Source of the DNA: Rhodobacteraceae bacterium HLUCCO18
GTDB taxonomy: Bacteria > Pseudomonadota > Alphaproteobacteria > Rhodobacterales > Rhodobacteraceae
DNA: 64,000 bases
Direction: 5' to 3'
Assembly (NCBI GenBank): GCA_001314805.1
Contig: LJSY01000009.1
Coordinates: forward strand, 17,123-81,122
Positions 37,079 through 45,447 of the stretch are shown here, in pieces (position 1 is the stretch's first letter; every line of letters begins with the position of its first letter). Under the pieces are notes generated by a model that was not told the DNA's origin, ran no database searches, and was given only the letters and a program-made list of their open reading frames with translations. The translations under genes and the position numbers were made by a program.

Positions 37079-38344
37079 ATGGCAAGTTCATCCGGCGGCG
37101 ACAGCAAGAACACGCTCTACTGCTCATTCTGCGGCAAGAGCCAGCACGAAGTCCGAAAGCTGATTGCAGGCCCAACGGTGTTCATCTGCGATGAATGCGT
37201 CGAACTCTGCATGGACATCATCCGCGAGGAAACGAAGTCGGCGGGGCTCAAATCCACCGACGGCGTGCCCAGCCCGCAGGAGATCTGCGAGGTTCTCGAC
37301 GATTACGTGATCGGCCAGTCGCATGCCAAGCGCGTGCTCTCGGTGGCGGTGCACAACCATTACAAACGTCTGAACCACGCCGGGAAATCCGACATCGAAC
37401 TGGCGAAGTCGAACATCCTGCTGATCGGCCCCACGGGTTGCGGCAAGACGCTTCTGGCGCAGACGCTGGCGCGCATCCTCGATGTGCCCTTCACCATGGC
37501 CGACGCCACCACGCTGACCGAGGCGGGTTACGTGGGCGAGGATGTCGAGAACATCATCCTGAAGCTTTTGCAGGCCAGCGAATACAATGTCGACCGGGCC
37601 CAGCGCGGCATCGTGTATATCGACGAGGTCGACAAGATCACGCGCAAGTCCGACAACCCTTCGATCACCCGGGACGTCTCGGGCGAGGGTGTGCAGCAGG
37701 CGCTCCTGAAGATCATGGAGGGCACCGTGGCCTCCGTGCCGCCGCAGGGCGGGCGCAAGCATCCGCAGCAGGAATTCCTGCAGGTGGACACCACGAACAT
37801 CCTGTTCATCTGTGGCGGCGCCTTCGCGGGGCTGGAAAAGATCATTGCGCAGCGCGGCAAGGGCTCGGCCATCGGCTTCGGTGCGGACGTCAAGGACAAT
37901 GACAGCCGCGGCGTGGGCGAGACGTTCAAGGAACTCGAACCGGAGGACCTGCTGAAATTCGGCCTGATCCCGGAATTCGTCGGCCGTCTGCCGGTGATCG
38001 CCACGCTGACCGACCTCGACGAGGAGGCGCTGGTGCAGATCCTGACGCAGCCCAAGAACGCGCTGGTCAAGCAATACCAGCGACTCTTCGAGCTTGAGGA
38101 CGTGACGCTGACCTTCACCGAGGATGCGCTCACCGCCATCGCGAAGCGCGCGATCGCACGCAAGACCGGCGCGCGGGGCCTCCGCTCGATCATGGAGGAT
38201 ATCCTCCTCGACACGATGTTCGAAATGCCCGGCGCCGATGGCGTCGAGGAGGTTGTCGTGAACGAGGAATCGGTGACGTCGGACGTGCAGCCGCTGATGA
38301 TCTACGCAGAGCGCAAGAAGGACGAGAGCGCCACGGCGGGGTAG
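37079..38344 (+). CDS. clpX: ATP-dependent Clp protease ATP-binding subunit
   Basis: A 421-residue unfoldase. The N-terminal zinc domain has CSFCGKS and CDECVELC; Walker A is [18 protein letters not shown] is Walker B; and GFGADV precedes the ClpP-contact and pore region. It delivers tagged or adaptor-bound proteins to ClpP, and in alphaproteobacteria takes part in cell-cycle control through CtrA turnover. AAGGGAAG precedes the ATG. It ends in front of a double palindrome and a convergent gene. Confidence 0.97.
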   Translation: MASSSGGDSKNTLYCSFCGKSQHEVRKLIAGPTVFICDECVELCMDIIREETKSAGLKSTDGVPSPQEICEVLDDYVIGQSHAKRVLSVAVHNHYKRLNHAGKSDIELAKSNILLIGPTGCGKTLLAQTLARILDVPFTMADATTLTEAGYVGEDVENIILKLLQASEYNVDRAQRGIVYIDEVDKITRKSDNPSITRDVSGEGVQQALLKIMEGTVASVPPQGGRKHPQQEFLQVDTTNILFICGGAFAGLEKIIAQRGKGSAIGFGADVKDNDSRGVGETFKELEPEDLLKFGLIPEFVGRLPVIATLTDLDEEALVQILTQPKNALVKQYQRLFELEDVTLTFTEDALTAIAKRAIARKTGARGLRSIMEDILLDTMFEMPGADGVEEVVVNEESVTSDVQPLMIYAERKKDESATAG

Positions 38345-38371
38345 GATCGCGAACGGTCCGGTTGGGCGCGG

Positions 38372-38415
38372 TCAGACTTGCCGGCAAGTCTGATCGGAAA
38401 TGCGGGCATTTCCGA
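38372..38415. repeat. Double palindrome between clpX and the convergent gene
   Basis: A perfect 22-bp palindrome (38372-38393, core TTGCCGGCAA) is followed directly by a second stem TCGGAAATGC/GCATTTCCGA with a two-base loop (38394-38415). There is no T-run. Its position between convergent genes suggests two-way termination or mRNA protection. The same plan and the same TTGCCGGCAA-type core recur at 44544. Confidence 0.65.
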
Positions 38416-38422
38416 CGCGCGC

Positions 38423-39454
38423 CTAGCGCAGCCAGAGCTTCTCCCGTTTGAGCGTATTGCGAATGGCCTGCTCCTTCCGGGGCAGGTCGTCACGATCGAA
38501 GAGCGCTCGCGCCTTTGCGCCTTTTCCCTGAAAGATCATGCGCTTCATCGGCTCGTAACCCTTGAGCACCTTCTTGATCCGGTTCGGGGCCGTGACGGTT
38601 TCCAGCACCTCCACCACGCCGTCGGCCTCCCGCGCATAGAGCATCGGCAGGACCCGGTAGTGACAACTGTGCGACCCGTCGAGCCAGCCAGGCTCCAGCG
38701 CGTCGCGCCCGCCGCCAAGCTCGTGGATGACCAGCGGCAGCGCCACCTGGTCGAGCCACGGATCGAGCGATTGGCAGACCAGTTCGGGCGGCGGGTCGTC
38801 TCGGATCCTGCGCGCGATCTCGAGCAGGCGGGAGCCGAAGGCGCGCGGGCATCGGTAGTAGAAAAAGCCCGCGTTGAAATAGAGGTAGCGGCGCCAATAC
38901 TCGTCGGGCTGGGCGAGGTCGAGCGAGCTGTCGAAATCGATTCCGAACCGGTCGTAAAGCGCCTTCCAGGTCGCGGTGTAGCCCGGTCCGTAGAGTTCGA
39001 TGCTGGGCCATGTCCCCTCGACCCGGCGCGAGGCGGAAGGGCGGTCGAAGTCGAACGGAACCTCCATGAGGTCGCCCAGGATCAGCGTGTCGCTGTCGAA
39101 AAAGACGAAGGGTTCGCCTTCAGGCAGGGCGGAGAGGCATTCGATCTTGTTGCCGTAGGCGTAGCTCTCGCCGAAGACCGGCGTCTCGAAGGGCAGGATT
39201 TCGGCGCCGAGTTCCTCCAGCAGGGAGCGCACGGCGGGGTCGGAGATGCGGGGGTCGCGGGTCCAGCGGGGGCCCTGCTGCGGTTCCGCGACGAAGAGAC
39301 GACCGGGGAAGCCGGGCATCGCCGCCCGGAACGAGGCGCAGAACAAGGCCGCTTCGTATTGCAGCCGTCCGGCCTGGGCTACGACGACCACGTTGAACCC
39401 CGGTGCCGTCCGGGGCGCCCGTCTGCGTCCTGGGGTGCGTTCTGTCCTGGTCAT
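38423..39454 (-). CDS. Putative GT-A-fold nucleotide-sugar transferase, function unknown
   Basis: A 343-residue protein with FNVVVVAQAGRLQYEAALF at the start, a DSD motif in FVFFDSDTLIL that could bind a metal-nucleotide, and an acidic central region with FNAGFFYYRCPRAFG. This layout resembles glycosyltransferases that read a donor through a DxD motif, but I cannot place it in a named family. The end is basic (KREKLWLR). It stands alone on the minus strand, 79 bp upstream of a sugar transferase gene in the same direction, so a role in surface polysaccharide is possible. Confidence 0.65.
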   Translation of the reverse strand: MTRTERTPGRRRAPRTAPGFNVVVVAQAGRLQYEAALFCASFRAAMPGFPGRLFVAEPQQGPRWTRDPRISDPAVRSLLEELGAEILPFETPVFGESYAYGNKIECLSALPEGEPFVFFDSDTLILGDLMEVPFDFDRPSASRRVEGTWPSIELYGPGYTATWKALYDRFGIDFDSSLDLAQPDEYWRRYLYFNAGFFYYRCPRAFGSRLLEIARRIRDDPPPELVCQSLDPWLDQVALPLVIHELGGGRDALEPGWLDGSHSCHYRVLPMLYAREADGVVEVLETVTAPNRIKKVLKGYEPMKRMIFQGKGAKARALFDRDDLPRKEQAIRNTLKREKLWLR

Positions 39455-39533
39455 TCCCGCTCGTGCCGCGACCGGCTTTTCGCGCGTTATACCGTGCGGT
39501 TGGCCGTGTGGCCATCACGTGTTTGCGGCGCCG

Positions 39534-40193
39534 TCACTCTCCCTTCAGATCGACGATGATCCGCAGCGTGCGCCAGAAGATCAGCGCGTCGAGACCGGGA
39601 CCCGCGCGGCGGATGTACTCCAGATCCAGCTCGGTTTTCCGGCATGTTCCGTCGCGCCCTTGAACATAGCCCAGTTCCACCTGCGCGAGGCCTGAAATCC
39701 CGGGCCGGACGGCATGGCGAAGCCGGTATCCCGGGATGTCGAGAAGAAAGCGGCGTGCATGGGGCAGGTCGTCGGGGCGCGGGCCGATCAGGCTCATCTC
39801 GCCACGGAACACGTTGATGATCTGGGGCAATTCGTCGAACCGGGCGCGGCGGAGGCAGGCGCCGAGGCGGGTCATGCGCTCGGTCTCGACGGGGTCTTCG
39901 GGGCCGCGCCGCGCACCGGGAGGGGCGGGCGCCATCGTGCGGAACTTGTAGATCCGGAACGGCGTGCAGCCGCGTCCCATGCGCCGTGGCCGATAGAGCA
40001 GCGGGCCGGGGTTGAGGACCGGGTTCAGGACGAGAAGGCAGGCGCCCACCAACAGGAGCGGCGGCACGAGGACCAGCGCGGAAAACCCAAGATCGAAGAT
40101 GCGCTTGGCGAGGCCGAAGGGCATCGGCCATATCCTGGCGGCACGGGAGCGGGACGGCGTGGGGGAGGGCCCCGAAATCGGGCTGAGCATCAT
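39534..40193 (-). CDS. Undecaprenyl-phosphate sugar phosphotransferase (ExoY/WcaJ family)
   Basis: A 219-residue bacterial sugar transferase: one N-terminal hydrophobic segment (KRIFDLGFSALVLVPPLLL), then PFRIYKFRTM, RFDELPQIINVFRGEMSLIGPRP and a PGISGLAQV stretch. It is the short single-helix form. It transfers a hexose-1-phosphate to undecaprenyl phosphate, starting an exopolysaccharide repeat. ATG 40193 (or the ATG next to it) with GGAAAG upstream is preferred to a start at 40250. No polymerase or flippase genes are nearby, so the polysaccharide is undefined. Confidence 0.85.
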   Translation of the reverse strand: MMLSPISGPSPTPSRSRAARIWPMPFGLAKRIFDLGFSALVLVPPLLLVGACLLVLNPVLNPGPLLYRPRRMGRGCTPFRIYKFRTMAPAPPGARRGPEDPVETERMTRLGACLRRARFDELPQIINVFRGEMSLIGPRPDDLPHARRFLLDIPGYRLRHAVRPGISGLAQVELGYVQGRDGTCRKTELDLEYIRRAGPGLDALIFWRTLRIIVDLKGE

Positions 40194-40329
40194 GTCTTTC
40201 CGGGGCCGGGACGGCTTGAAACGGGTTTGTCGGGCGTCTTCGCGCAGCACGGTGGAAGGACCCCCACCGGCTCCGGCTCGACCATAGGCATCCGGAGTTA
40301 ACCGCCGATGTATGCGCGCAAGACGCGGC

Positions 40330-41046
40330 TCAGAGCGCGTCCGCGCCCAGCGTCAGCGTCACCCGGTCGCCCGCGAACCATGTGCGCCCATATTCCAGCG
40401 CCGTGCCCCCGGCGTCCACGTTCACACCGACGCTGCGCAGGATCGGCGCGCCGGGCGACAGCCTCAGTTGCGCGGCCAGCGTCGCATCGGCGGGCTTCGC
40501 CGTGATCTCGGTGCGCGCGCGGGTGTAATCGTCGATCCCGTGCGCGGCGAAGGCGGCCGTCACCGATCCCGTCTCGCGCAGGGCCGCGATCATTTCGGGC
40601 AGGCGCTCGGCGGGAAAGACCGACCGGAACAGAGCGATGGGCACCTCGTCGGAAAAACTCAGCCCCTCGTAGACATGGACCCGCGCGCCCTCCGCCAGCT
40701 TCAGCGCCTCGGCCTCCTGAGGGCTGGCCGCGCGCGTCTGGAGCATAAGCGTCCGCTTCTCCGGCACCCGTCCGGTGGCCGCGAGGTTCTGGTGGAACCG
40801 CACGCGCTTGCCGATCGGGTAGGGCATCTGGCGGTGCTGGACGAACACGCCGGCCCCGCGCCTTGCATGAACCGTGCCGGTGTCAGCCAGATCCGCCAGC
40901 GCGCGCCGCACCGTGTGCCGGTTGACGCCGAAGCGCGCGGCGAGTTGCGCCTCGGTCGGCAGGCGTTCGCCCGGCGCGTAATGGCCCCGCGCGATTTCAT
41001 CGCCAAGCTGGTCGCGGATCGAGATCCAGAGGGCGGGTCGTCCCAA
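40330..41046 (-). CDS. phnF: GntR/HutC-family phosphonate metabolism regulator, TTG start
   Basis: A 238-residue regulator with an N-terminal winged helix (LPTEAQLAARFGVNRHTVRRALADL) and a UTRA ligand domain (GKRVRFHQNL, VHVYEGLSFSDEVP, IDDYTRARTEI). It matches PhnF, which controls the C-P lyase genes. The frame has a TGA eight codons before position 41046 and no ATG or GTG before the conserved start, so a TTG at 41046 is the only common start available. It is divergent from phnG by 97 bp. Confidence 0.87.
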   Translation of the reverse strand: MGRPALWISIRDQLGDEIARGHYAPGERLPTEAQLAARFGVNRHTVRRALADLADTGTVHARRGAGVFVQHRQMPYPIGKRVRFHQNLAATGRVPEKRTLMLQTRAASPQEAEALKLAEGARVHVYEGLSFSDEVPIALFRSVFPAERLPEMIAALRETGSVTAAFAAHGIDDYTRARTEITAKPADATLAAQLRLSPGAPILRSVGVNVDAGGTALEYGRTWFAGDRVTLTLGADAL

Positions 41047-41106
41047 GATGTCACCAAAGTTTCATGAGGCCGGCCTTGCCGAGGACCCTGCCACGGGAGT
41101 ATCAGT

Positions 41107-41123
41107 TTGTATAGTTGTATAAA
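41107..41123. promoter_or_regulatory. Candidate PhnF operator: TTGTATA direct repeat
   Basis: TTGTATAG is followed at once by TTGTATAA in an AT-rich patch midway between phnF and phnG. The rest of the gap is GC-rich. This is the most likely operator and promoter -10 region for phnG. It is a direct repeat rather than a clean palindrome. No Pho box is seen in this gap. Confidence 0.45.
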
Positions 41124-41143
41124 TAAATGGACAACCCCGCAAG

Positions 41144-41641
41144 ATGTCGAATTCGACGATGGAAGGGATCCCGCAGGCCGCTGCACGCCCGGAGACCGAG
41201 GCGCGGCGCGCGCGTCTGTCCACGCTGGCCAAGGCGCCGGCGGGGCGTCTGCTGGCGCTCTGGTCGGGATGGCTCGGGGGGCGCGAAATGCCCGCCCATG
41301 ACGTGCTGCGCCCGCCCGAGATCGGGACGGTCATGGTGCGCGGGCGCGCCGGGGCGACGGGCGCGCCGTTCAACCTCGGCGAGATGACGGTCACCCGCGC
41401 GACGGTGCGGCTGGCGGCTGGAGCTGTGGGTCACGGCCATGTGCAAGGACGCGACAAGGATGCCGCGCGTGTCGCGGCCCTGATCGACGCGCTGTGCGAA
41501 GGGGGTGAGGCGGACGCGCTGGAGACGGCCATCCTGGCCCCCCTGCGCGCCGAGGCGGAGGCCGGGAAGCGGTCCCGCTTGGCAAAGGCGGCGGCCACGA
41601 AGGTGGAGTTTTTCACGATGGTGCGCGGAGAGAACGGATGA
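41144..41641 (+). CDS. phnG: C-P lyase subunit PhnG
   Basis: A 165-residue PhnG with LLALWSGW, GTVMVRGRAGATGAPFNLGE and HGHVQGRDKDAARVAALIDAL, all family marks. PhnG is part of the PhnGHIJ core complex that makes ribose-phosphonate triphosphate and breaks the C-P bond. Its stop overlaps phnH by 4 bp. The ATG at 41144 has only a weak ribosome site; an ATG at 41159 is possible. Confidence 0.93.
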   Translation: MSNSTMEGIPQAAARPETEARRARLSTLAKAPAGRLLALWSGWLGGREMPAHDVLRPPEIGTVMVRGRAGATGAPFNLGEMTVTRATVRLAAGAVGHGHVQGRDKDAARVAALIDALCEGGEADALETAILAPLRAEAEAGKRSRLAKAAATKVEFFTMVRGENG

Positions 41642-42207
41642 CGGAGCAGTATCTCGAAGGCGGTTTCGCCGATCCACCGCGCGCGGCGGCCCATGCCTTT
41701 CGCGCAGCACTTCAGGCGCTGAGCCGCCCGGGCCGGATCGAGACGCTCTCGGGCGCCACACCGCCCGCGCCCTGTTCGCCCGCCGCGGGCGCACTTCTGC
41801 TGACCCTCTGCGACGGGACCACGCCGGTCCATCTCGGGCCTTCCCACGACACCGAGGCGTTGCGCGGCTGGATCACGTTCCACACCGGCGCGCCGCTGGT
41901 TTCGGCCGAGACGGCGGCCTTCGCGCTGGGCACGTGGGAGGCGCTGCAGCCCATCCATCGCTTCGCCATCGGAACGGCGGAATACCCGGACCGCGCCGCG
42001 ACGCTGATCGTGGAGATGCCGGCGCTTTCCGCGACCGGCGCGCGCCTCACCGGCCCCGGTATCGAGACCGAGGCGCGTCTCTGCCTGCCGGAAACCGCCG
42101 CGTTCCAGCAGAACCGGGCGCGTTTTCCGCTGGGCTTCGATTGCTTTTTCACCAGCGGTGACCGCGTCGCGGGTCTGCCGCGCTCCACCCGGGTCGAGGA
42201 GGTCTGA
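41638..42207 (+). CDS. phnH: C-P lyase subunit PhnH
   Basis: A 189-residue PhnH: GGFADPPRAAAHAFRAALQALSRPG at the start, LTLCDGTTPVHL, and LPLGFDCFF-like FPLGFDCFFTSGD near the end. It is a structural subunit of the C-P lyase core. ATGA overlap with phnG and a 3-bp gap to phnI fix its place in the operon. Confidence 0.94.
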   Translation: MTEQYLEGGFADPPRAAAHAFRAALQALSRPGRIETLSGATPPAPCSPAAGALLLTLCDGTTPVHLGPSHDTEALRGWITFHTGAPLVSAETAAFALGTWEALQPIHRFAIGTAEYPDRAATLIVEMPALSATGARLTGPGIETEARLCLPETAAFQQNRARFPLGFDCFFTSGDRVAGLPRSTRVEEV

Positions 42208-42210
42208 GCC

Positions 42211-43302
42211 ATGTATGTTGCGGTCAAAGGCGGCGAGCGGGCCATCGACAACGCCCATGCCTGGCTGGCGGAAGAACGGCGCGGAGACACGGAGGTGGCG
42301 GAGCTGTCCATCGCGCAGATCCGCGAGCAGCTGGCGCTTGCCGTCAACCGGGTGATGGCGGAGGGGTCGCTCTACGATCCCGATCTCGCGGCGCTGGCGA
42401 TCAAGCAGGCCCGCGGCGACCTGATCGAGGCGGTGTTCCTGATCCGCGCCTATCGCACGACGCTGCCGCGCTTCGGCGCCTCGCACCCGGTGGATACCGG
42501 CGCGATGTCCTGCGACCGGCGCATAAGCGCGACCTTCAAGGACCTCCCCGGCGGGCAGGTTCTGGGCCCGACCTTCGACTACACGCACCGCCTGCTCGAC
42601 TTCGCGCTGGCGGCTGAAGGGCTGGATGTGCCCGAGGCGGAGGGCGGCGCGCCATCGGATACGCAGATGCCCCATGTCACCGGGTTCCTCGCGCGGGAGG
42701 ACCTGATCCAGCCCGAGCCGGAGGGCGCCGACACGCCCCGCGACCTGACGAGGGAGCCGCTGGACTTCCCCGCCGACCGGCCGCTCAGGCTGCAGGCGCT
42801 GACGCGGGGCGACGAGGGGTTCATCCTGTCGATGGCCTATTCCACGCAGCGCGGCTACGGGCGGAACCACCCCTTCGTGGGAGAGCTCCGGATCGGCACG
42901 GTGACGGTGGAGATGGACATCCCCGAGCTGGGCTTTGCCATCGAGATCGGCGAGGTCGTCCTGACCGAATGCGAGACCGTGAACCAGTTCACAGGCTCGA
43001 AGACCGAACCGCCGCAATTCACGCGCGGCTACGGCCTCGTCTTCGGCCAGACGGAGCGCAAGGCGATCTCCATGGCGCTGGTGGACCGGGCGCTCAGATG
43101 GGAGGAACTGGGCGAGGATAACGTCGGCGCGCCGGCGCAGGACGCGGAATTCGTGCTTTACCACGCCGACAACGTGCAGGCGACGGGATTTCTCGAACAC
43201 ATCAAGCTGCCGCATTACGTGGACTTCCAGTCGGAGCTGGAACTGATCCGGCGGATCAGGGCCGAGGCGATGGCCGGACAGGCACAGGAGGCTGCGGAAT
43301 GA
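42211..43302 (+). CDS. phnI: C-P lyase subunit PhnI (nucleosidase)
   Basis: A 363-residue PhnI: MYVAVKGGERAIDNAHAWLAEERRGD start, QVRLAVNRVM-like LALAVNRVMAEGSLYDPDLAALA, AYRTTLPRFGASHPVDT and LPHYVDFQSELEL. With PhnG, PhnH and PhnL it transfers phosphonate to the ribose of ATP, releasing adenine. It ends 2 bp before the end of a minus-strand gene, which separates it from phnJ by almost 400 bp. Confidence 0.95.
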   Translation: MYVAVKGGERAIDNAHAWLAEERRGDTEVAELSIAQIREQLALAVNRVMAEGSLYDPDLAALAIKQARGDLIEAVFLIRAYRTTLPRFGASHPVDTGAMSCDRRISATFKDLPGGQVLGPTFDYTHRLLDFALAAEGLDVPEAEGGAPSDTQMPHVTGFLAREDLIQPEPEGADTPRDLTREPLDFPADRPLRLQALTRGDEGFILSMAYSTQRGYGRNHPFVGELRIGTVTVEMDIPELGFAIEIGEVVLTECETVNQFTGSKTEPPQFTRGYGLVFGQTERKAISMALVDRALRWEELGEDNVGAPAQDAEFVLYHADNVQATGFLEHIKLPHYVDFQSELELIRRIRAEAMAGQAQEAAE

Positions 43303-43304
43303 GC

Positions 43305-43613
43305 CTAGTCGCCGCCCCCGTCGCCCCCGTCTCCATCTCCATCACCGTCCCAGTCCTTGCGCGGATCGCAGGCGGAGCGGCGCGGCGTGCCGTCGATCTC
43401 GATCCAGACATACCACGTGCTGTCTCCATCGGTTTCGACCCGAAGGCTACGGTGGCGTCGCCAGCGCAGCCATGTCGTGCGCATGAGAAGCAGGCCGATC
43501 AGGACGCAACCGATCCCGACGGACCGCTCCAGCGGGCTCAACTCGTCGAAGGTCGCGAAGAGGAACCACGCGCATACGGCCGTCCAAAGGAAGGAAAATC
43601 CCGGCGGGAACAT
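43305..43613 (-). CDS. Antisense-oriented small membrane protein inside the phn cluster
   Basis: From an ATG at 43613 with GGAGG 9 nt upstream, a 102-residue protein is read: two membrane helices (about 6-22 and 33-48), an Arg-rich loop, a WYVWIEIDGTPR strand and an Asp/Gly-rich tail (DGDGDGDGGDGGGD). The same frame is open from an ATG at 43700 (131 residues), which overlaps the phnJ start codon. It fills the gap between phnI and phnJ on the opposite strand. Membrane helices with Trp and aromatic residues are unlike a GC-rich chance frame. I do not know the family. Confidence 0.6.
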   Translation of the reverse strand: MFPPGFSFLWTAVCAWFLFATFDELSPLERSVGIGCVLIGLLLMRTTWLRWRRHRSLRVETDGDSTWYVWIEIDGTPRRSACDPRKDWDGDGDGDGGDGGGD

Positions 43614-43698
43614 GCCCCGATACCTCCGAGCGGGCGGGTGACGCACCGGAGTCTGCATGTGGAATCTGGCGCCCCGGCGGCGCAATCGGGGGAATGAC

Positions 43699-44535
43699 AT
43701 GACGGCAAGCGACTATAATTTCGCCTATCTCGACGAGCAGACGAAACGCATGATCCGCCGCGCGATCCTGAAGGGCGTGGCGATCCCGGGCTACCAGGTG
43801 CCCTTCGCCTCGCGCGAGATGCCAATGCCCTATGGCTGGGGGACGGGCGGCGTGCAGGTCTCGGCCGCCTGCCTGACGCCCGAGGATACGCTCAAGGTCA
43901 TCGATCAGGGCGCGGACGACACCACCAACGCGGTCTCGATCCGCAAGTTCTTCGAGAAGACCGCTGGCGTCGCGGTGACGGAGAAGACCGCGGAGGCAAC
44001 GATCATCCAGACCCGCCACCGCATTCCCGAAACATCGCTGACCGAGGGTCAGATCCTCGTCTACCAGGTGCCGATCCCCGAGCCTTTGCGGTTCCTCGAA
44101 CCCTCCGAGGTCGAGACGCGCAAGATGCACGCGCTGCAGGATTACGGGCTCATGCATGTGAAGCTCTACGAAGACATCTCCCGCCATGGCGAGATCGCCA
44201 CGGCCTATGCCTATCCCGTGAAGGTCGAGGGACGTTACGTGATGGACCCCTCGCCGATCCCGAAATTCGACAACCCCAAGCTCGAGAGCGCGGCGCTGCA
44301 GCTGTTTGGTGCGGGGCGGGAACAGCGGATCTACGCGGTGCCGCCCCACACCAAGGTGGTGAGCCTCGATTTCGAGGATTATCCCTTCGACCCTTCGAAG
44401 GCGCCGCACCCTTGCGCGCTTTGCGGTGCGGAGGACACCTATCTCGACGAGGTGATCACCGACGATCAGGGCGGGCGGATGTTCGTGTGTTCCGACACGG
44501 ATTACTGCGCAGGCAGGCGGGAGGACGCGGCATGA
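43699..44535 (+). CDS. phnJ: C-P lyase radical-SAM subunit PhnJ
   Basis: A 278-residue PhnJ, the enzyme that breaks the carbon-phosphorus bond and leaves 5-phosphoribosyl 1,2-cyclic phosphate. The cysteines C239, C242, C264 and C270 (CALC, VCSDTDYC) have the spacing of the cluster and thiyl cysteines of E. coli PhnJ. The ATG at 43699 has GGGGGAA upstream and fits the family start (ASDYNFAYLDEQTKRMIRRA). An upstream in-frame extension is rejected. It is followed by a 130-bp gap with repeats before phnK. Confidence 0.95.
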   Translation: MTASDYNFAYLDEQTKRMIRRAILKGVAIPGYQVPFASREMPMPYGWGTGGVQVSAACLTPEDTLKVIDQGADDTTNAVSIRKFFEKTAGVAVTEKTAEATIIQTRHRIPETSLTEGQILVYQVPIPEPLRFLEPSEVETRKMHALQDYGLMHVKLYEDISRHGEIATAYAYPVKVEGRYVMDPSPIPKFDNPKLESAALQLFGAGREQRIYAVPPHTKVVSLDFEDYPFDPSKAPHPCALCGAEDTYLDEVITDDQGGRMFVCSDTDYCAGRREDAA

Positions 44536-44543
44536 GCGGCGGG

Positions 44544-44588
44544 CGGAATTGCCGGCAATTCCGGGCCGTTTTCGCCGGCGAAAACGGC
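44544..44588. repeat. Double palindrome between phnJ and phnK
   Basis: Two perfect palindromes lie side by side: 20 bp at 44544-44563 (core TTGCCGGCAA) and 24 bp at 44565-44588 (halves GCCGTTTTCGCC and its complement). The stop of phnJ is 9 bp before the first. The plan and core match the element behind clpX (38372). Inside an operon it may set the ratio of PhnJ to the ATPases downstream. Confidence 0.65.
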
Positions 44589-44624
44589 GCTCTCCCGCTC
44601 TCGACGGTATGCGCGGCGGCGGGC

Positions 44625-44656
44625 GTCGCGATGCGTATTTTTGGAAAGATGAAGGG
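44625..44656 (+). repeat. Dispersed intergenic element, copy 1
   Basis: GCGATGCGTATTTTTGGAAA continues into GATGAAGGG. The same sequence with two or three changes is found at 48577-48606. The GAAGGGG end here also serves as ribosome site for phnK. Confidence 0.5.
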
Positions 44657-44665
44657 GACCCGAGC

Positions 44666-45436
44666 ATGACACCGCTTCTGGACGTGCGGTCGCTGACCAG
44701 GACCTATGGCGGGCGCATCGGCTGTGCAGACGTGTCCTTCACGCTCTGGCCCGGCGAGGTGCTCGGCATCGTGGGCGAGAGCGGATCGGGCAAGTCCACG
44801 CTGCTGAACTGCCTTGCAGGACAGCTCGCGCCGGACAGTGGACAGGTCATCTTCGACACCCGCGCCGAGGGGCCGCGCGATGTGCTGGCCATGTCGGAGT
44901 CTGAACGGCGGATGCTGGGGCGCACCGACTGGGCCTTCGTGCACCAGAACCCGCGCGACGGTTTGAGGATGCGTGTCAGCGCCGGCGGCAATGTGGGTGA
45001 GCGGCTGATGGCCGTGGGTGCGCGCCATTACGGCGACATCCGCGCCGATGCGGTGGACTGGCTGGGCCGGGTCGAGATCCATGAAAGCCGGACCGACGAC
45101 CGGCCGGCGGCGTTTTCGGGCGGCATGCAGCAGCGGCTGCAGATCGCGCGCAACCTCGTGACTGGGCCGCGGCTGGTGTTCATGGACGAGCCCACCGGCG
45201 GGCTCGACGTCAGCGTGCAGGCCCGGCTTCTCGACCTGATCCGCGGCCTCGTGCGGCGCATGGGGCTCAGCGCCATCGTCGTGACCCATGACCTTGCGGT
45301 GGTGCGGCTTCTGGCGGACAGGCTGATGGTGATGAAGGACGGACACGTGATCGAGACGGGCCTGACCGATCAGGTGCTCGACGATCCGCAGGCGGCCTAC
45401 ACGCAGCTGCTCGTCAGCTCGGTTCTGCAAGTGTGA
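44666..45436 (+). CDS. phnK: C-P lyase ABC-ATPase PhnK
   Basis: A 256-residue ABC ATPase with Walker A GESGSGKST, signature SGGMQQRLQIARNL and Walker B RLVFMDEPTGGLD. PhnK docks on the PhnJ subunits of the core complex rather than on a permease. GAAGGGG precedes the ATG at 44666. A longer in-frame reading to 44549 runs through the repeats and is rejected. Confidence 0.93.
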   Translation: MTPLLDVRSLTRTYGGRIGCADVSFTLWPGEVLGIVGESGSGKSTLLNCLAGQLAPDSGQVIFDTRAEGPRDVLAMSESERRMLGRTDWAFVHQNPRDGLRMRVSAGGNVGERLMAVGARHYGDIRADAVDWLGRVEIHESRTDDRPAAFSGGMQQRLQIARNLVTGPRLVFMDEPTGGLDVSVQARLLDLIRGLVRRMGLSAIVVTHDLAVVRLLADRLMVMKDGHVIETGLTDQVLDDPQAAYTQLLVSSVLQV

Positions 45437-45447
45437 GGGAGACGACG

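Noticed and set aside
43299..43697. Plus-strand frame between phnI and phnJ
   Set aside because: Composition is shadow-like (Ala/Pro/Arg rich) with no hydrophobic or domain pattern, while the minus strand encodes coherent membrane helices and a ribosome site.
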